Source: JAYPUG01 sp038117265 (GTDB taxonomy: Bacteria; Pseudomonadota; Alphaproteobacteria; UBA6615). Taken from it: a stretch of DNA of 15,954 nucleotides. The stretch covers positions 1 through 15,954 of the forward strand of contig JAYOFO010000055.1 in the NCBI GenBank assembly GCA_038117265.1. The letters run 5' to 3'. The notes under the pieces are model-generated. The model searched no databases. It worked only from the letters and a program-made list of their open reading frames with translations, and had not been told where the DNA came from. Below, one piece after another: positions 1 to 7,841 of this stretch. Each line of letters begins with the position of its first letter. Positions within the stretch are counted from its first letter, which is position 1. The position numbers and the translations under genes are program-made.

Positions 1-566
<566 letters not shown>

Positions 567-579
567 GGCAGAAACGGGA

Positions 580-607
580 TCGGCGGCTTCTCAAGCGAAG
601 TCGCCGA
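580..607 (+). promoter_or_regulatory. Strong hairpin between tuf and rpsJ
   Basis: An 11-bp stem is formed by TCGGCGGCTTC (580-590) and GAAGTCGCCGA (597-607), with one G-U pair and a 6-nt loop TCAAGC. It fills the middle of the 62-nt gap between the tuf stop and the rpsJ start. No T-run follows, so it is not a standard intrinsic terminator. It could be an RNA-processing site, a partial attenuator or a 3'-end stabiliser for tuf mRNA. The pairing is seen directly; the function is inference. The gap is too short for an E. coli-length L4-controlled S10 leader starting inside it. Confidence 0.55.
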
Positions 608-628
608 ACCTCTTGACGGGACACCGAA

Positions 629-937
<309 letters not shown>

Positions 938-947
938 GGGGATCGAG

Positions 948-1733
948 ATGCGCACCGGCGTCATCGCACAGAAACTGGGGATGACCCGTGTCTTCGACGA
1001 CACGGGCAACCACATCCCGGTCACGGTCCTCAAGGTCGACGGCTGTGACGTGGTCGACCAGCGTACGGTCGAACGCGACGGCTATGTCGCGCTTCAGGTC
1101 GGCGCGGGCAATGCCAAGCCGAACCGGGTGACCAAGGCCATGCGCGGACACTTCGCCAAGGCGAAAGTAGAACCGCGGCGCAAGCTCATCGAGTTCCGCG
1201 TCGCCGAGGATGCGTTGCTCGATGTGGGCACGCGCGTCGGGGCCGACCATTTCGTGTCGGGCCAGTTCGTCGACGTGACGGGCACCTCCATCGGCAAGGG
1301 GTTCGCCGGTGCGATGAAGCGCCACAATTTCGGCGGCCTGCGTGCCAGCCACGGCGTTTCGGTCTCGCACCGCAGCCACGGCTCCACCGGCCAGTGCCAG
1401 GATCCGGGCAAGGTGTTCAAGGGAAAGAAGATGGCGGGCCATATGGGCGCCACCCGCGTGACCACCCAGAATCTGCGTGTCGTGGTCACCGACAGCGATG
1501 AGGGCCTGATCCTCGTCGAAGGTGCGGTGCCGGGCGCGAAGGGCGGATACGTGCTGGTGCGTGATGCGGTCAAGAAGGCGCTGACCGACGACGTGCCCTA
1601 TCCGGCGGTGTTGGCCGAAGCGGCCGCGCCAGCGGCGGAGGAAGCTCCCGCCGAGGATGTCGCGGACGAGGCGGCGCCTGCTGAAGAGGCTCCCGAAGCC
1701 GCCGCGTCGGACGACGCGGATTCGAAGGACTGA
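948..1733 (+). CDS. rplC: 50S ribosomal protein L3 with acidic C-terminal tail
   Basis: L3 is an early-assembly 50S protein whose long extension reaches toward the peptidyl transferase centre. The start is the ATG at 948 (MRTGVIAQKLGMTRVF), preceded by AAGGGGAT. An upstream in-frame ATG at 912 lies inside rpsJ and adds a non-family sequence. The GQCQDPGKVFKGKKMAGHMG stretch (residues 148-167) covers the conserved loop that includes the glutamine methylated by PrmB in E. coli (GQxQ, Q149 or Q151 here). The product is 261 aa against about 209 in E. coli. The surplus is mostly a low-complexity Ala/Pro/Glu/Asp tail from about residue 223 to the end, with no aromatic residues. Similar tails are known in alphaproteobacterial L3 proteins; the function is not evident. 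Confidence 0.97.
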   Translation: MRTGVIAQKLGMTRVFDDTGNHIPVTVLKVDGCDVVDQRTVERDGYVALQVGAGNAKPNRVTKAMRGHFAKAKVEPRRKLIEFRVAEDALLDVGTRVGADHFVSGQFVDVTGTSIGKGFAGAMKRHNFGGLRASHGVSVSHRSHGSTGQCQDPGKVFKGKKMAGHMGATRVTTQNLRVVVTDSDEGLILVEGAVPGAKGGYVLVRDAVKKALTDDVPYPAVLAEAAAPAAEEAPAEDVADEAAPAEEAPEAAASDDADSKD

Positions 1734-1737
1734 GGCG

Positions 1738-2358
1738 ATGAAGCTCAAGGTCGTCAATCTCGAAAACAAGGCTGCCGGCGAGATCGATCTCGACGACGGC
1801 GTCTTCGCGGTGCCGGTCCGGCGTGACCTGCTCGCGCGCATGGTGAACTATCAGCTCGCCAAGCGCCGCCAGGGCACCCACAAGACCAAGACGCGCAGCG
1901 AAATCTCCGGTACGAGCGCCAAGCCTTGGCGTCAGAAGGGCACCGGCCGCGCACGCGCCGGCGACCGCAAGGCTTCGCAGTTTCGTGGTGGCCAGACCAC
2001 CTTCGGGCCTCAGCCGCGCAGCCATGCGTTTGACCTGCCGAAGCGGGTGCGCAAGCTGGCCCTGAAGACCGCGCTTTCGGCCAAGCAGGCGGACGGCAAG
2101 CTAGTCGTCCTCGACGCCGCAACCTCGGCCGATCCGAAGACCAAGGGTCTTGCGGCCCAGCTCAAGGGGCTTGGCCTGTCGTCGGCGCTGATCGTCGATG
2201 GCGCCGAGATCGACCGGAATTTCCAGCTGGCGGCGCGCAACATTCCTGGCATCGACGTGCTGCCGCAGCACGGTGCCAACGTCTTCGATATCCTGCGCCG
2301 CGACACGCTCGTGCTGACGCGCCAGGCCGTCGAGCAGCTCCAGGAGCGTCTGCGATGA
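1738..2358 (+). CDS. rplD: 50S ribosomal protein L4
   Basis: L4 binds 23S rRNA early in 50S assembly, and its extended loop lines the peptide exit tunnel next to L22. In E. coli it also represses the S10 operon; whether it does so here cannot be seen. The 206-residue protein starts at the ATG at 1738 (MKLKVVNLENKAAGEIDLDD), four bases after the rplC stop. The upstream in-frame ATG at 1657 lies inside rplC and gives a foreign sequence. The tunnel loop is recognisable as GTSAKPWRQKGTGRARAG followed by SQFRGGQTTFGPQPRSHAF (about residues 59-99). The C-terminal Rossmann-like part ends in DTLVLTRQAVEQLQERL. It overlaps rplW by four bases (ATGA), indicating translational coupling. Confidence 0.97.
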   Translation: MKLKVVNLENKAAGEIDLDDGVFAVPVRRDLLARMVNYQLAKRRQGTHKTKTRSEISGTSAKPWRQKGTGRARAGDRKASQFRGGQTTFGPQPRSHAFDLPKRVRKLALKTALSAKQADGKLVVLDAATSADPKTKGLAAQLKGLGLSSALIVDGAEIDRNFQLAARNIPGIDVLPQHGANVFDILRRDTLVLTRQAVEQLQERLR

Positions 2359-2684
2359 GCAGCAACAGCAAGCCGCGCGGCCGCATCGAGGTGTCGCCCG
2401 AGCGCATGTACGAACTCGTGCGCTCGCCGATCATCACCGAGAAGGCGACGTTCGTGTCGGAGCACAACCAGGTGGTGTTCCGTGTGCCGGTCGATGCGAC
2501 GAAGCCGGAAATTCGCGCTGCCGTCGAGGGTCTCTTCAACGTCAAGGTCGTGGCTGTGAACACGATCCTGCAGAAGGGCAAGACCAAACGCTGGCGCGGG
2601 CGTCCGGGGCGGCGGAGCGACGTGAAGAAAGCGATCGTCAGTCTCGCCGACGGCGATTCGATCGACGTCACGACGGGCGTCTAG
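2355..2684 (+). CDS. rplW: 50S ribosomal protein L23
   Basis: L23 sits at the peptide exit and is the docking site for trigger factor and the signal recognition particle. The product is 109 aa and carries the family core YELVRSPIITEKAT (residues 19-32), including the glutamate (E29) matching the trigger-factor contact E18 of E. coli. It also has NVKVVAVNTILQKGKTKRWRGRPGRR, containing the tunnel-facing loop. The start at 2355 overlaps the rplD stop by four bases. The N-terminus before MYEL is about 17 residues longer than in short homologs, but alphaproteobacterial L23 often has an ISPERMYE-type lead, so I keep the upstream start. The internal ATG at 2406 is the alternative. Confidence 0.95.
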   Translation: MSSNSKPRGRIEVSPERMYELVRSPIITEKATFVSEHNQVVFRVPVDATKPEIRAAVEGLFNVKVVAVNTILQKGKTKRWRGRPGRRSDVKKAIVSLADGDSIDVTTGV

Positions 2685-2694
2685 GGGGTTCGCA

Positions 2695-3519
2695 ATGGCA
2701 CTCAAGCAGTACAAGTCGATCACCCCCGGACAGCGCGGACTGGTCCTCGTCGACCGCTCCGATTTGTGGAAGGGTGATCCCGAGAAGTCCCTGACCGAGG
2801 GGTTGACCAAGAAGGGCGGCCGCAACAACACCGGGCGCATCACCGCGCGCCGGCGTGGCGGCGGGCACAAGCGCCTGTATCGCCAGGTCGATTTCAAGCG
2901 TACGAAGCTGGATGTCGCGGCGACCGTCGAGCGGATCGAATACGACCCGAACCGCACGGCGTTCATCGCGCTGATCGAGTACGCGGACGGCGAGAAGAGC
3001 TACATCCTGGCGCCGCAGCGCCTGCAGGTGGGCGACAGCGTGATTGCGGCCGAGCGGGCGGATGTGAAGCCCGGAAATGCGATGCCGCTGCGTTCGATCC
3101 CGATCGGCACGATCGTGCACAATGTTGAGATGAAGCCCGGCGCGGGCGGAAAGCTGGCGCGTGCCGCGGGCACCTATGTCCAGCTGGTCGGCCGCGATCA
3201 GGGCTACGGCCTCCTGAAGCTTGCTTCGGGCGAGGTCCGCAAGGTCCGCCAGGAATGCATGGCGACCATCGGGGCGGTCTCGAACCCCGACCAGGCGAAT
3301 ATCAAGCTGGGCAAGGCGGGACGCAAGCGCTGGCTCGGCAAGCGGCCGGCGGTGCGCGGCGTCGCGATGAACCCGATCGATCATCCCCATGGTGGCGGCG
3401 AAGGCCGCACCTCGGGTGGCCGGCACCCGGTCACCCCGTGGGGCAAACCGACGAAGGGCAAGCGGACCCGGTCAAACAAGAAGACCGATTCGCTCATCCT
3501 GCGTCGGCGCACGAAGTAA
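2695..3519 (+). CDS. rplB: 50S ribosomal protein L2
   Basis: L2 is one of the most conserved 50S proteins and is needed for subunit association and peptidyl transfer. The 274-residue product has the expected length, and the start (MALKQYKSITPGQRG) is preceded by a clear AGGGGG site. An OB-fold domain (about 40-125) and an SH3-like domain (about 130-200) are followed by the C-terminal motif AMNPIDHPHGGGEGRTSGG. His230 corresponds to the functionally important His229 of E. coli L2. The basic tail GKPTKGKRTRSNKKTDS is typical. There is no sign of truncation. It lies 10 nt after rplW and 13 nt before rpsS. Confidence 0.98.
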   Translation: MALKQYKSITPGQRGLVLVDRSDLWKGDPEKSLTEGLTKKGGRNNTGRITARRRGGGHKRLYRQVDFKRTKLDVAATVERIEYDPNRTAFIALIEYADGEKSYILAPQRLQVGDSVIAAERADVKPGNAMPLRSIPIGTIVHNVEMKPGAGGKLARAAGTYVQLVGRDQGYGLLKLASGEVRKVRQECMATIGAVSNPDQANIKLGKAGRKRWLGKRPAVRGVAMNPIDHPHGGGEGRTSGGRHPVTPWGKPTKGKRTRSNKKTDSLILRRRTK

Positions 3520-3532
3520 GAGGAGAACGACG

Positions 3533-3811
3533 GTGGCGCGTTCCGTTTGGAAAGGACCCTTTGTCGACAGCTATCTGCTGAAGAAGGCAGAAGTTGCGCG
3601 GGCATCGGGCCGCAACGACGTGATCAAGACCTGGTCGCGGCGTTCGACCATTCTGCCGCAGTTCGTCGGCCTGACATTCGGTGTCTACAACGGTCAGAAG
3701 TTCGTGCCGGTTCTCGTGACCGAGAACATGGTGGGGCACAAGTTCGGCGAGTTCTCGCCGACCCGCACCTACTATGGCCACGCAGCGGACCGTAAGGCGA
3801 AACGGGGTTAG
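3533..3811 (+). CDS. rpsS: 30S ribosomal protein S19 (GTG start)
   Basis: S19 is a 30S head protein that works with S13 near the A-site tRNA and the subunit bridges. The GTG at 3533 gives the family N-terminus MARSVWKGPFVDSYLLKKAE and has a strong ribosome binding site, AGGAGA at 3521-3526, six bases upstream. This decides the start over longer in-frame options that run back into rplB. The protein is 92 aa, standard for the family, with the signature MVGHKFGEFSPTRTYYGHAA near the C-terminus. The stop is two bases before the rplV start, so the two are probably co-translated. Confidence 0.97.
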   Translation: MARSVWKGPFVDSYLLKKAEVARASGRNDVIKTWSRRSTILPQFVGLTFGVYNGQKFVPVLVTENMVGHKFGEFSPTRTYYGHAADRKAKRG

Positions 3812-3813
3812 TC

Positions 3814-4191
3814 ATGGGCAAGAAGGCGTATCCGCGCAATCTGGCGGACACCGAGGCGCGCGCAGTGGTGAAGAACCTGCGCATCAGCCCGCAGAAGCTG
3901 AACCTGGTCGCCGCGCAAATCCGCGGCAAGCCGGTGCAGCGCGCGCTGATGGACCTCGAATTCTCGCGCCGGCGCATTGCGCGTTCGGTGAAGGCGGGCC
4001 TCGAGAGCGCCATCGCAAACGCCGAGAACAATCACCAGCTCGACGTCGACCGTCTGGTCGTCGCCGAGGCGACGGTCGGAAAGGGCTTCGTGTTGAAGCG
4101 CTGGCGTGCACGCGCGCGCGGGCGTGTGGCCCGGATCCAGAAGCCGTTCAGCCAGATCACGCTCGTCGTGCGCGAGCAGGGAGAGGCATAA
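3814..4191 (+). CDS. rplV: 50S ribosomal protein L22
   Basis: L22 contacts all 23S rRNA domains, and its beta hairpin forms part of the exit-tunnel constriction opposite L4. The 125-residue product begins MGKKAYPRNLADTEARAV. The core NLRISPQKLNLVAAQIRGK (21-39) and the tunnel hairpin around KRWRARARGRVARIQKP (95-111) are clear. In other bacteria, macrolide-resistance changes map to this hairpin; none is evident from reading alone. The N-terminal lead and C-terminus (EQGEA) differ slightly from the 110-residue E. coli protein, which accounts for the extra length. It is two bases from both rpsS and rpsC. Confidence 0.97.
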   Translation: MGKKAYPRNLADTEARAVVKNLRISPQKLNLVAAQIRGKPVQRALMDLEFSRRRIARSVKAGLESAIANAENNHQLDVDRLVVAEATVGKGFVLKRWRARARGRVARIQKPFSQITLVVREQGEA

Positions 4192-4193
4192 GA

Positions 4194-4889
4194 ATGGGCC
4201 AGAAAATCAATCCGATCGGGCTGCGGCTCGGCATCAACCGGACGTGGGATTCCCGTTGGTTCGCCGACGGCCAGTCCTACGGCAAGTTGCTTCTCGAAGA
4301 CCTCGAGCTGCGCAAGATGCTCGAGAAGCGCCTTGCGGGTGCCGGCGTCAGCCGCATCATCATCGAGCGGCCGGCCAAGAAGGCGCGGATCACGATCCAT
4401 TCCGCCCGTCCCGGTGTCGTCATCGGCAAGAAGGGCGCGGACATCGAAAAGCTCCGTTCCGACGTGTCGAGGATGACCGGTTCGGAGGTCAGCCTGAACA
4501 TCGTCGAGGTGCGCAAGCCCGAAATCGATGCCGCGCTGGTGGCCGAGAACATCGCCCAGCAGCTCGAGCGGCGTGTCGGTTTCCGCCGCGCGATGAAGCG
4601 CGCGGTCCAGAACGCCATACGCCTGGGCGCCCAGGGCGTGCGCGTGATGTGCGGTGGCCGCCTCGGCGGCGCCGAAATCGCGCGGACCGAGCAGTACCAC
4701 GAGGGTAGCGTGCCCCTGCACACGTTGCGCGCCGACGTGCAGTACGGCACGGCGACCGCGATGACCACCTACGGCACCTGCGGTGTGAAGGTCTGGGTCT
4801 ATCGTGGAGACATCATGGAGCACGATCCGATGGCGCAGGACCGCCGGATCGAGGAGCAGCAGTCGGGCGGCGCGGCGCAAGCGCGCTAG
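4194..4889 (+). CDS. rpsC: 30S ribosomal protein S3
   Basis: S3 lies at the mRNA entry channel of the 30S subunit and contributes to mRNA unwinding. The start is the ATG at 4194 (MGQKINPIGLRLGINRTWDS), with GGGAGAGG upstream inside the rplV end. A longer open frame starting at 3774 is an out-of-frame reading of rpsS and rplV. The 231-residue protein has the type-II KH domain (about 39-108) with the VIGKKGADIEKL loop. The C-terminal domain has RAMKRAVQNAIRLGAQGVRV and GRLGGAEIARTEQY, which contain the entry-site arginines and lysines. The tail EEQQSGGAAQAR is short and variable. Confidence 0.98.
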   Translation: MGQKINPIGLRLGINRTWDSRWFADGQSYGKLLLEDLELRKMLEKRLAGAGVSRIIIERPAKKARITIHSARPGVVIGKKGADIEKLRSDVSRMTGSEVSLNIVEVRKPEIDAALVAENIAQQLERRVGFRRAMKRAVQNAIRLGAQGVRVMCGGRLGGAEIARTEQYHEGSVPLHTLRADVQYGTATAMTTYGTCGVKVWVYRGDIMEHDPMAQDRRIEEQQSGGAAQAR

Positions 4890-4907
4890 CCGTCCGGAGA
4901 TCATGTC

Positions 4908-5321
4908 ATGCTAAGTCCGAAACGAACCAAGTACCGCAAACAGCACAAGGGACGCCTGCACGGTGTAGCCCAGTCTGGTGCGAGCCTGAACTTCGGCTCT
5001 CACGGCCTCAAGGCGGTGACACCCGGCCGGGTGACGGCACGCCAGATCGAGGCGGCCCGACGTGCGATGACCCGCCACATGCGCCGTGCTGGCCGTGTGT
5101 GGATCCGCATCTTCCCCGATGTTCCCGTCAGCCGGAAGCCCGCGGAAGTCCGCATGGGCAAGGGCAAGGGTACGCCGGAGTACTGGATGGTCCGGGTGAA
5201 GCCGGGTCGTGTGATGTTCGAGATCGACGGCGTTCCGGATTCGGTGGCACGCGAGGCCTTTGAACTCGCCGCGGCCAAGCTTCCGCTGCAGACGCGCGTC
5301 GTTTCGCGCGAACTGGGGTAA
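4908..5321 (+). CDS. rplP: 50S ribosomal protein L16
   Basis: L16 organises the A-site tRNA pocket of the 50S subunit and joins late in assembly. The 137-residue protein starts MLSPKRTKYRKQHKGR. The ATG at 4908 has GGAGA seven bases upstream, while the nearby ATG at 4903 is out of frame. The signatures WIRIFPDVPVSRKPAEVRMG and KGKGTPEYWMVRVKPGRV are complete. Arg82 matches E. coli Arg81, the residue hydroxylated by the RoxA (YcfD) oxygenase; whether that enzyme exists here is unknown. Length and ends are normal. Confidence 0.98.
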   Translation: MLSPKRTKYRKQHKGRLHGVAQSGASLNFGSHGLKAVTPGRVTARQIEAARRAMTRHMRRAGRVWIRIFPDVPVSRKPAEVRMGKGKGTPEYWMVRVKPGRVMFEIDGVPDSVAREAFELAAAKLPLQTRVVSRELG

Positions 5322-5326
5322 GGGCG

Positions 5327-5521
5327 ATGAAGGCCTCCGATATCAGAGTAAAGACCGAGGACGAGCTGCGCAATGAGCTGCGCGACCTGAAGAAGGAAGC
5401 GTTCAATCTGCGCTTCCAGCGGGCGAGCGGCCAGCTCGAGAACACAGCCCGCGTGCGCGACGTTCGTCGTGACATCGCGCGGGTGCAGACGATCCTCAAC
5501 GAGCGCCGTCAGGCGCAGTAA
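5327..5521 (+). CDS. rpmC: 50S ribosomal protein L29
   Basis: L29 is a small two-helix protein at the tunnel exit beside L23, where trigger factor and SRP bind. The 64-residue product has the family pattern: MKASDIRVKTEDELRNELRD as the first helix with its lead, then the highly conserved LKKEAFNLRFQRASGQLENT, then RVRDVRRDIARVQTILNERR. The site AAGGGCG sits directly before the ATG at 5327, which lies five bases after the rplP stop. Confidence 0.96.
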   Translation: MKASDIRVKTEDELRNELRDLKKEAFNLRFQRASGQLENTARVRDVRRDIARVQTILNERRQAQ

Positions 5522-5543
5522 CGGGTGGACGGGAGTTAACGGA

Positions 5544-5783
5544 ATGCCCCGACGCGTTCTTACCGGCACGGTGGTGAGCAACAAGATGGAGAAGTCGGTG
5601 ACGGTCCGCGTCGATCGTCGCGTGCGACATCCCATCTACAAGAAGTTCATGACCCAATCGAAAAAGATTGCGGCACATGACGAGAGCAATGCACTCGAGA
5701 TCGGCGATGTCGTCCGCATCCAGGAATGTCGCCCGATCTCGAAGCGCAAGAAGTTCGAAGTCATCGAAAAGGTTGGCGCCTGA
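5544..5783 (+). CDS. rpsQ: 30S ribosomal protein S17
   Basis: S17 is an OB-fold protein that binds 16S rRNA early in 30S assembly. The 79-residue product starts at the ATG at 5544 (MPRRVLTGTVVSNKMEKSVT), with GGGAG at 5531-5535. An upstream in-frame ATG at 5469 lies inside rpmC and gives no family sequence. The OB-fold strands and the RIQECRPISKRKKFEVIEKV segment, which carries the S17 signature, are intact. It is the last gene of the S10 block. A 38-nt gap separates it from rplN. Confidence 0.97.
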   Translation: MPRRVLTGTVVSNKMEKSVTVRVDRRVRHPIYKKFMTQSKKIAAHDESNALEIGDVVRIQECRPISKRKKFEVIEKVGA

Positions 5784-5821
5784 GGCGGCCATGCCGGCTC
5801 GGCAATTAAGGACATGAGACA

Positions 5822-6190
5822 ATGATTCAGATGCAAACCAACCTGGATGTCGCCGACAACAGCGGTGCGCGCCGGGTGCAGTGCATCAAGGTCCTGGGCG
5901 GATCCAAGCGCATGACCGCCAGCGTGGGCGACGTGATCGTCGTTTCCGTCAAGGAGGCGATCCCGCGTGGCCGCGTCAAGAAGGGCGAGATCCACCGCGC
6001 CGTGATCGTGCGCACGAAGAAGGACATCGCGCGGCCGGACGGCAGCACGATCCGCTTCGACAGCAATGCGGCGGTGCTGATCAACCAGCAGGGCGAGCCG
6101 ATCGGGACCCGTATCTTCGGCCCCGTGACCCGTGAGCTGCGGGCCCGCCGCTACATGAAAATCATTTCGCTGGCGCCGGAGGTGCTGTGA
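5822..6190 (+). CDS. rplN: 50S ribosomal protein L14
   Basis: L14 forms bridges to the 30S subunit and in other bacteria is the docking site for the silencing factor RsfS. The 122-residue product has the standard length and start (MIQMQTNLDVADNSGARRVQ). The conserved block RPDGSTIRFDSNAAVLIN (71-88) and the C-terminal RELRARRYMKIISLAPEVL are present. AAGGA at 5808-5812 is placed for the ATG at 5822. By family order it opens the spc operon. No convincing promoter is visible in the 38-nt gap after rpsQ, so it is probably read through from the S10 block. Confidence 0.98.
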   Translation: MIQMQTNLDVADNSGARRVQCIKVLGGSKRMTASVGDVIVVSVKEAIPRGRVKKGEIHRAVIVRTKKDIARPDGSTIRFDSNAAVLINQQGEPIGTRIFGPVTRELRARRYMKIISLAPEVL

Positions 6191-6525
6191 TGGCTGCGAA
6201 GGCGACCGTGAAGATGCGCATCAAGCGGGGTGACCAGGTGGTCGTCCTGACGGGGCGCGAGAAGGGCAAGACGGGCGAGGTTATTCGCGTCGATCGCGAA
6301 AGCAACCGCGTCCTCGTCCAGGGCGTCAATATGGTCAAGCGCCACCAGCGTCCGACCCAGACGTCGCCGGGCGGGATCAACGAGTTCGAGGCGATGATCC
6401 ATGCCTCGAACGTTGCCCTGATCGACCCGGACAGCAGCAAGCCGACCCGCGTCGGCTACAAGACTCTCGACGATGGCCGCAAGGTCCGCTTTGCCAAGCG
6501 GTCCGGCGAAGTCATCGACCGGTAG
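6190..6525 (+). CDS. rplX: 50S ribosomal protein L24
   Basis: L24 is an assembly-initiator protein of the 50S subunit. The 111-residue product contains the KOW motif at its start (MRIKRGDQVVVLTGREKGKT, residues 9-28), followed by VQGVNMVKRHQRPTQTSPGG, a family signature. I chose the ATG at 6190, which overlaps the rplN stop by one base (TGATG). A GTG one codon upstream at 6187 is also in frame and cannot be excluded. The C-terminus PTRVGYKTLDDGRKVRFAKR is typical. The overlap indicates coupling to rplN. Confidence 0.96.
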   Translation: MAAKATVKMRIKRGDQVVVLTGREKGKTGEVIRVDRESNRVLVQGVNMVKRHQRPTQTSPGGINEFEAMIHASNVALIDPDSSKPTRVGYKTLDDGRKVRFAKRSGEVIDR

Positions 6526-6532
6526 GTGGGAC

Positions 6533-7075
6533 ATGACAGCGCGACTGGCTGAACATTACGAAAAGGTCGTCAAGCCGCAGATGCGCGAGCGTTTCGGCTA
6601 TGGCAACGACCACGCGGTTCCGCGGCTCGACAAGATTGTCCTCAACATGGGACTTGGCGAGGCCACACAGGATTCGAAGAAGATCGAAGCGGCATCGGCC
6701 GAAATGGCGGCGATCACGGGCCAGAAGCCGGTCGTAACGCGTGCGCGGAATTCGATCGCGAACTTCAAGCTTCGCGAGGGCATGGCGATCGGTTGCAAGG
6801 TGACCCTGCGCCGCGATCGCATGTTCGAATTCCTGGACCGGCTGGTGACGATCGCCCTGCCGCGCGTTCGCGACTTTCGCGGCCTGCGCCCGACGAGTTT
6901 CGACGGACGCGGCAACTATGCGATGGGGCTGCGCGAGCAGATCGTTTTCCCGGAAATCAACTATGACGAGGTCGATGAAATTCGCGGCCTCGACGTGATC
7001 ATCTGTACGACGGCGGAAACCGACGACGAAGCGCGTGAATTGCTGCGCGGCTTCGAACTTCCGTTCCGCGAATAG
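6533..7075 (+). CDS. rplE: 50S ribosomal protein L5
   Basis: L5 binds 5S rRNA with L18 and contacts the P-site tRNA and S13. The start is the ATG at 6533 (MTARLAEHYEKVVKPQM), with AGGTGGG upstream. The frame opens further upstream, inside rplX, but without homology. The product is 180 aa, about the family length of 179. Diagnostic segments are PRLDKIVLNMGLGEA, ITGQKPVVTRARNSIANFKL, REGMAIGCKVTLR and the C-terminal VIICTTAETDDEARELLRGF. In E. coli, S8 represses the spc operon near the rplE start. I do not recognise a matching S8 site here by eye. Confidence 0.98.
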   Translation: MTARLAEHYEKVVKPQMRERFGYGNDHAVPRLDKIVLNMGLGEATQDSKKIEAASAEMAAITGQKPVVTRARNSIANFKLREGMAIGCKVTLRRDRMFEFLDRLVTIALPRVRDFRGLRPTSFDGRGNYAMGLREQIVFPEINYDEVDEIRGLDVIICTTAETDDEARELLRGFELPFRE

Positions 7076-7098
7076 TCGCCCTCAGGAGTAGCAGCGAT

Positions 7099-7404
7099 AT
7101 GGCAAAGAAGAGTGCGATCGAGAAGAACAAGCGGCGGCGCAAGCTCGTGGCGCAGTATGCGAACAAGCGCGATGAACTGAAGGCGATTGCGCGCGATACG
7201 TCGCGCCAGCCCGAAGAGCGTTTCGCGGCGCGCATGAAGCTTGCGAAGCTGCCGCGCAATGCCTCGAAGGTCCGCATTCGCAACCGGTGCGAACTGACCG
7301 GGCGGCCACGCGCCTATTACCGCAAGTTCCGCCTGTCGCGTATTGCGCTTCGCGATCTTGGATCGACCGGGCAGATTCCCGGTCTGGTCAAGTCGAGCTG
7401 GTAG
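7099..7404 (+). CDS. rpsN: 30S ribosomal protein S14 (zinc-free type)
   Basis: S14 completes the 30S head. At 101 aa this is the long, zinc-independent form: it has a single cysteine (in RNRCELTGRPRAYYRKF) and no CxxC pairs. Zinc-requiring S14 proteins are near 61 aa. The N-terminus MAKKSAIEKNKRRRKLVAQY and C-terminus LRDLGSTGQIPGLVKSSW match the proteobacterial family. AGGAG at 7084-7088 lies ten bases before the ATG. Because this form has no zinc site, zinc status should not affect it. Confidence 0.97.
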   Translation: MAKKSAIEKNKRRRKLVAQYANKRDELKAIARDTSRQPEERFAARMKLAKLPRNASKVRIRNRCELTGRPRAYYRKFRLSRIALRDLGSTGQIPGLVKSSW

Positions 7405-7415
7405 GGGGCGCACTT

Positions 7416-7814
7416 ATGTCGATGACCGATCCTCTCGGCGATATGCTAACGCGGATTCGCAACGGCCAGCGTGCCGGCCTGGGCTCGGTGACGTCGCCGG
7501 CGTCGCGCATGCGCGAGCGCGTGCTCGATGTCCTGCAGGCCGAAGGCTTCATCCGGGGCTACAGCGTGGCCGAGGTACGTGGTGGCATTTCCGAAATCAC
7601 GATCGAGTTGAAGTACGCGGAAGGAGCGCCGGTGATCCGCGAGATCCAGCGCGTGTCGCGTCCGGGGCGCCGTGTCTATTCGAAGATTCGCGACCTGCGC
7701 CAGGTCTATGGCGGGCTCGGGATTGCGATTCTTTCGACGCCGAAGGGTGTCCTGTCCGACCACGCGGCGCGGGCGGAGAATGTCGGCGGCGAGGTGCTGT
7801 GCCACGTCTTCTAG
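7416..7814 (+). CDS. rpsH: 30S ribosomal protein S8
   Basis: S8 binds helix 21 of 16S rRNA early in assembly and, in E. coli, represses the spc operon by binding its mRNA. The product from the ATG at 7416 is 132 aa (MSMTDPLGDMLTRIRNGQ), preceded by TAGGGGG. The second ATG at 7422 is a possible alternative, but MSMTDP is a common family start. The C-terminal RNA-binding signature is complete: GLGIAILSTPKGVLSDHAAR and GGEVLCHVF. An upstream in-frame extension to 7287 lies inside rpsN. Confidence 0.97.
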   Translation: MSMTDPLGDMLTRIRNGQRAGLGSVTSPASRMRERVLDVLQAEGFIRGYSVAEVRGGISEITIELKYAEGAPVIREIQRVSRPGRRVYSKIRDLRQVYGGLGIAILSTPKGVLSDHAARAENVGGEVLCHVF

Positions 7815-7841
7815 ACGGGCACGGAACGAGGAGTCAGAACG

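Noticed and set aside
614..619. TTGACG upstream of rpsJ as a -35 box
   Set aside because: No -10-like sequence lies 15-19 nt downstream; that stretch is already inside rpsJ.
3255..3581. Alternative-frame ORFs over rplB/rpsS and similar overlaps elsewhere on the + strand
   Set aside because: They overlap genes with unmistakable family sequence in the correct frame and show no features of their own.
5814..5825. Three-codon mini-ORF (MRQ) whose stop overlaps the rplN start
   Set aside because: The AAGGA site is one base from its ATG, too close for initiation, and correctly spaced for rplN. It is probably chance.
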